Part shown: piece by piece, positions 63,313-64,000 of the stretch
Layout: the number at the start of each line of letters is the position of its first letter
Position numbering within the stretch: the first letter of the stretch is position 1
From: Sialis fuliginosa
Lineage: Eukaryota; Arthropoda; Insecta; Megaloptera; Sialidae
Direction: 5' to 3'
Assembly: GCA_961205875.1 (NCBI GenBank)
Contig: OY540811.1
Coordinates: 19,151,248 to 19,215,247 of the forward strand
DNA length: 64,000 nucleotides
Notes under the pieces: model-generated
Told to the model about the DNA's origin: nothing
Databases searched by the model: none
What the model saw: the letters and a program-made list of their open reading frames with translations, nothing else
Made by a program: the position numbers and the translations under genes

Positions 63313-64000
63313 TCTGACGTAAAGGCCAAAAAGAGGGTCCAAAAAATATAAGTTTGGAGGCAAGCAAAATGTTCCTTCAAATTATTGTATCACAATACGT
63401 TGACTGCACTAAAAATAAATAAATAATCAACGTTCCCATGAACATGGGTGCATGTAGAAAATAATAAATACAATTATTTTTATAAACTCCTAAACTGTAG
63501 TGGCATTGAGATTGAAAAATTCAAAAAATGTAAATATATTTTTATGTAGAATGTAGGTATATGTTTTTCTTATTGAATATATATATTATTTAAAATTTTC
63601 TTGCACAAAAGGGATTTTAAATCTGATTTTGGAACCAATTTATTTCCAATGAAAAGGGTACACAGTCGCATAGAATAAATAAAATCTAATAACAAATAAA
63701 AAATTCAGTTATCCTTGGGACTGTGAATTTTTCCAACTTTTACATTTTCACTCAACAAGTGGAAATGGTTTATAGATAATGCAGGCATCGATTTTTTACA
63801 CTTTTATATTTATATTTTTCTCAAAGTTTTCCAAAACTTTCGTTTCAAAGTAGATATAAATACACCATTTTAAAATAGTTACAATGGTACGTACTAACTT
63901 TATTATTATTGAAGTTAGAAATTCGATTAAACGGACATAAGTATTAGTATTTTCCAAGAAGAATAATGACATCAGGAAAATAATGAAACGTCGAATTTTA
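63313..64000. other. Intron to the right edge, nothing distinct
   Basis: AT-rich sequence with no exon of the adhesion gene. The remainder of Ig3 must lie to the right. Confidence 0.6.

Noticed and set aside
1-64000. A previously undescribed multi-gene system
   Set aside because: Apart from one host gene, one LINE fragment and one short unidentified frame, no coding sequence is convincing, so no such system can be supported.

Overview
The window is AT-rich, intron-dominated DNA from an animal nuclear genome, almost certainly an insect. The evidence is three short exons with canonical GT-AG borders, introns of many kilobases, a jockey-type non-LTR retrotransposon fragment, and a dense layer of small non-autonomous DNA transposons (MITEs). 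I cannot name the order or species. There are no operons, ribosome binding sites, CRISPR arrays, tRNA genes or rRNA genes.

The only host gene I can support runs left to right across the whole window. Its exons lie at 29424-29594, 51911-52039 and 56770-56908. Spliced together they stay in frame and encode most of the second immunoglobulin domain and the start of the third domain of a DIP/lachesin-type cell-adhesion protein (the insect neuronal IgSF family that binds Dpr proteins). The visible introns are 22.3 kb and 4.7 kb. At least 29.4 kb of intron precedes the first visible exon and at least 7.1 kb follows the last. The first Ig domain, signal peptide, rest of Ig3 and C-terminus are outside the window. 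The first exon is about two thirds G+C, the second about 40%.

Everything else is intronic. Best-defined elements: a 5'-truncated jockey-like LINE on the minus strand (15797-16999) with an 11-bp target-site duplication, inserted into an older MITE whose relatives at 25855 and 39397 predict the empty site; a 189-bp hAT-type MITE (52304-52492) with a perfect 8-bp duplication; a perfect 92-bp inverted repeat with a 4-base loop (20575-20762); and a hairpin family at 35920, 43631 and 60620, two copies of which sit inside other MITEs. Further families with terminal inverted repeats lie at 13373/34226/60931, 24511, 33714, 35752, 41601, 42367, 43411, 48459, 50415, 57298 and 62630. Larger rearranged repeats occupy 18771-22608, 27838-28652/46725-47548 and 30175-32272.

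One short minus-strand stretch (7113-7259) reads like real protein-coding sequence but matches nothing I recognise. It may be the last exon of a nested gene or a gene fragment. Several locally GC-richer islands could be regulatory, but this is only a compositional impression. I found no defence, toxin, biosynthetic or other novel multi-gene system. The interest here lies in the nested transposon history and the hairpins.
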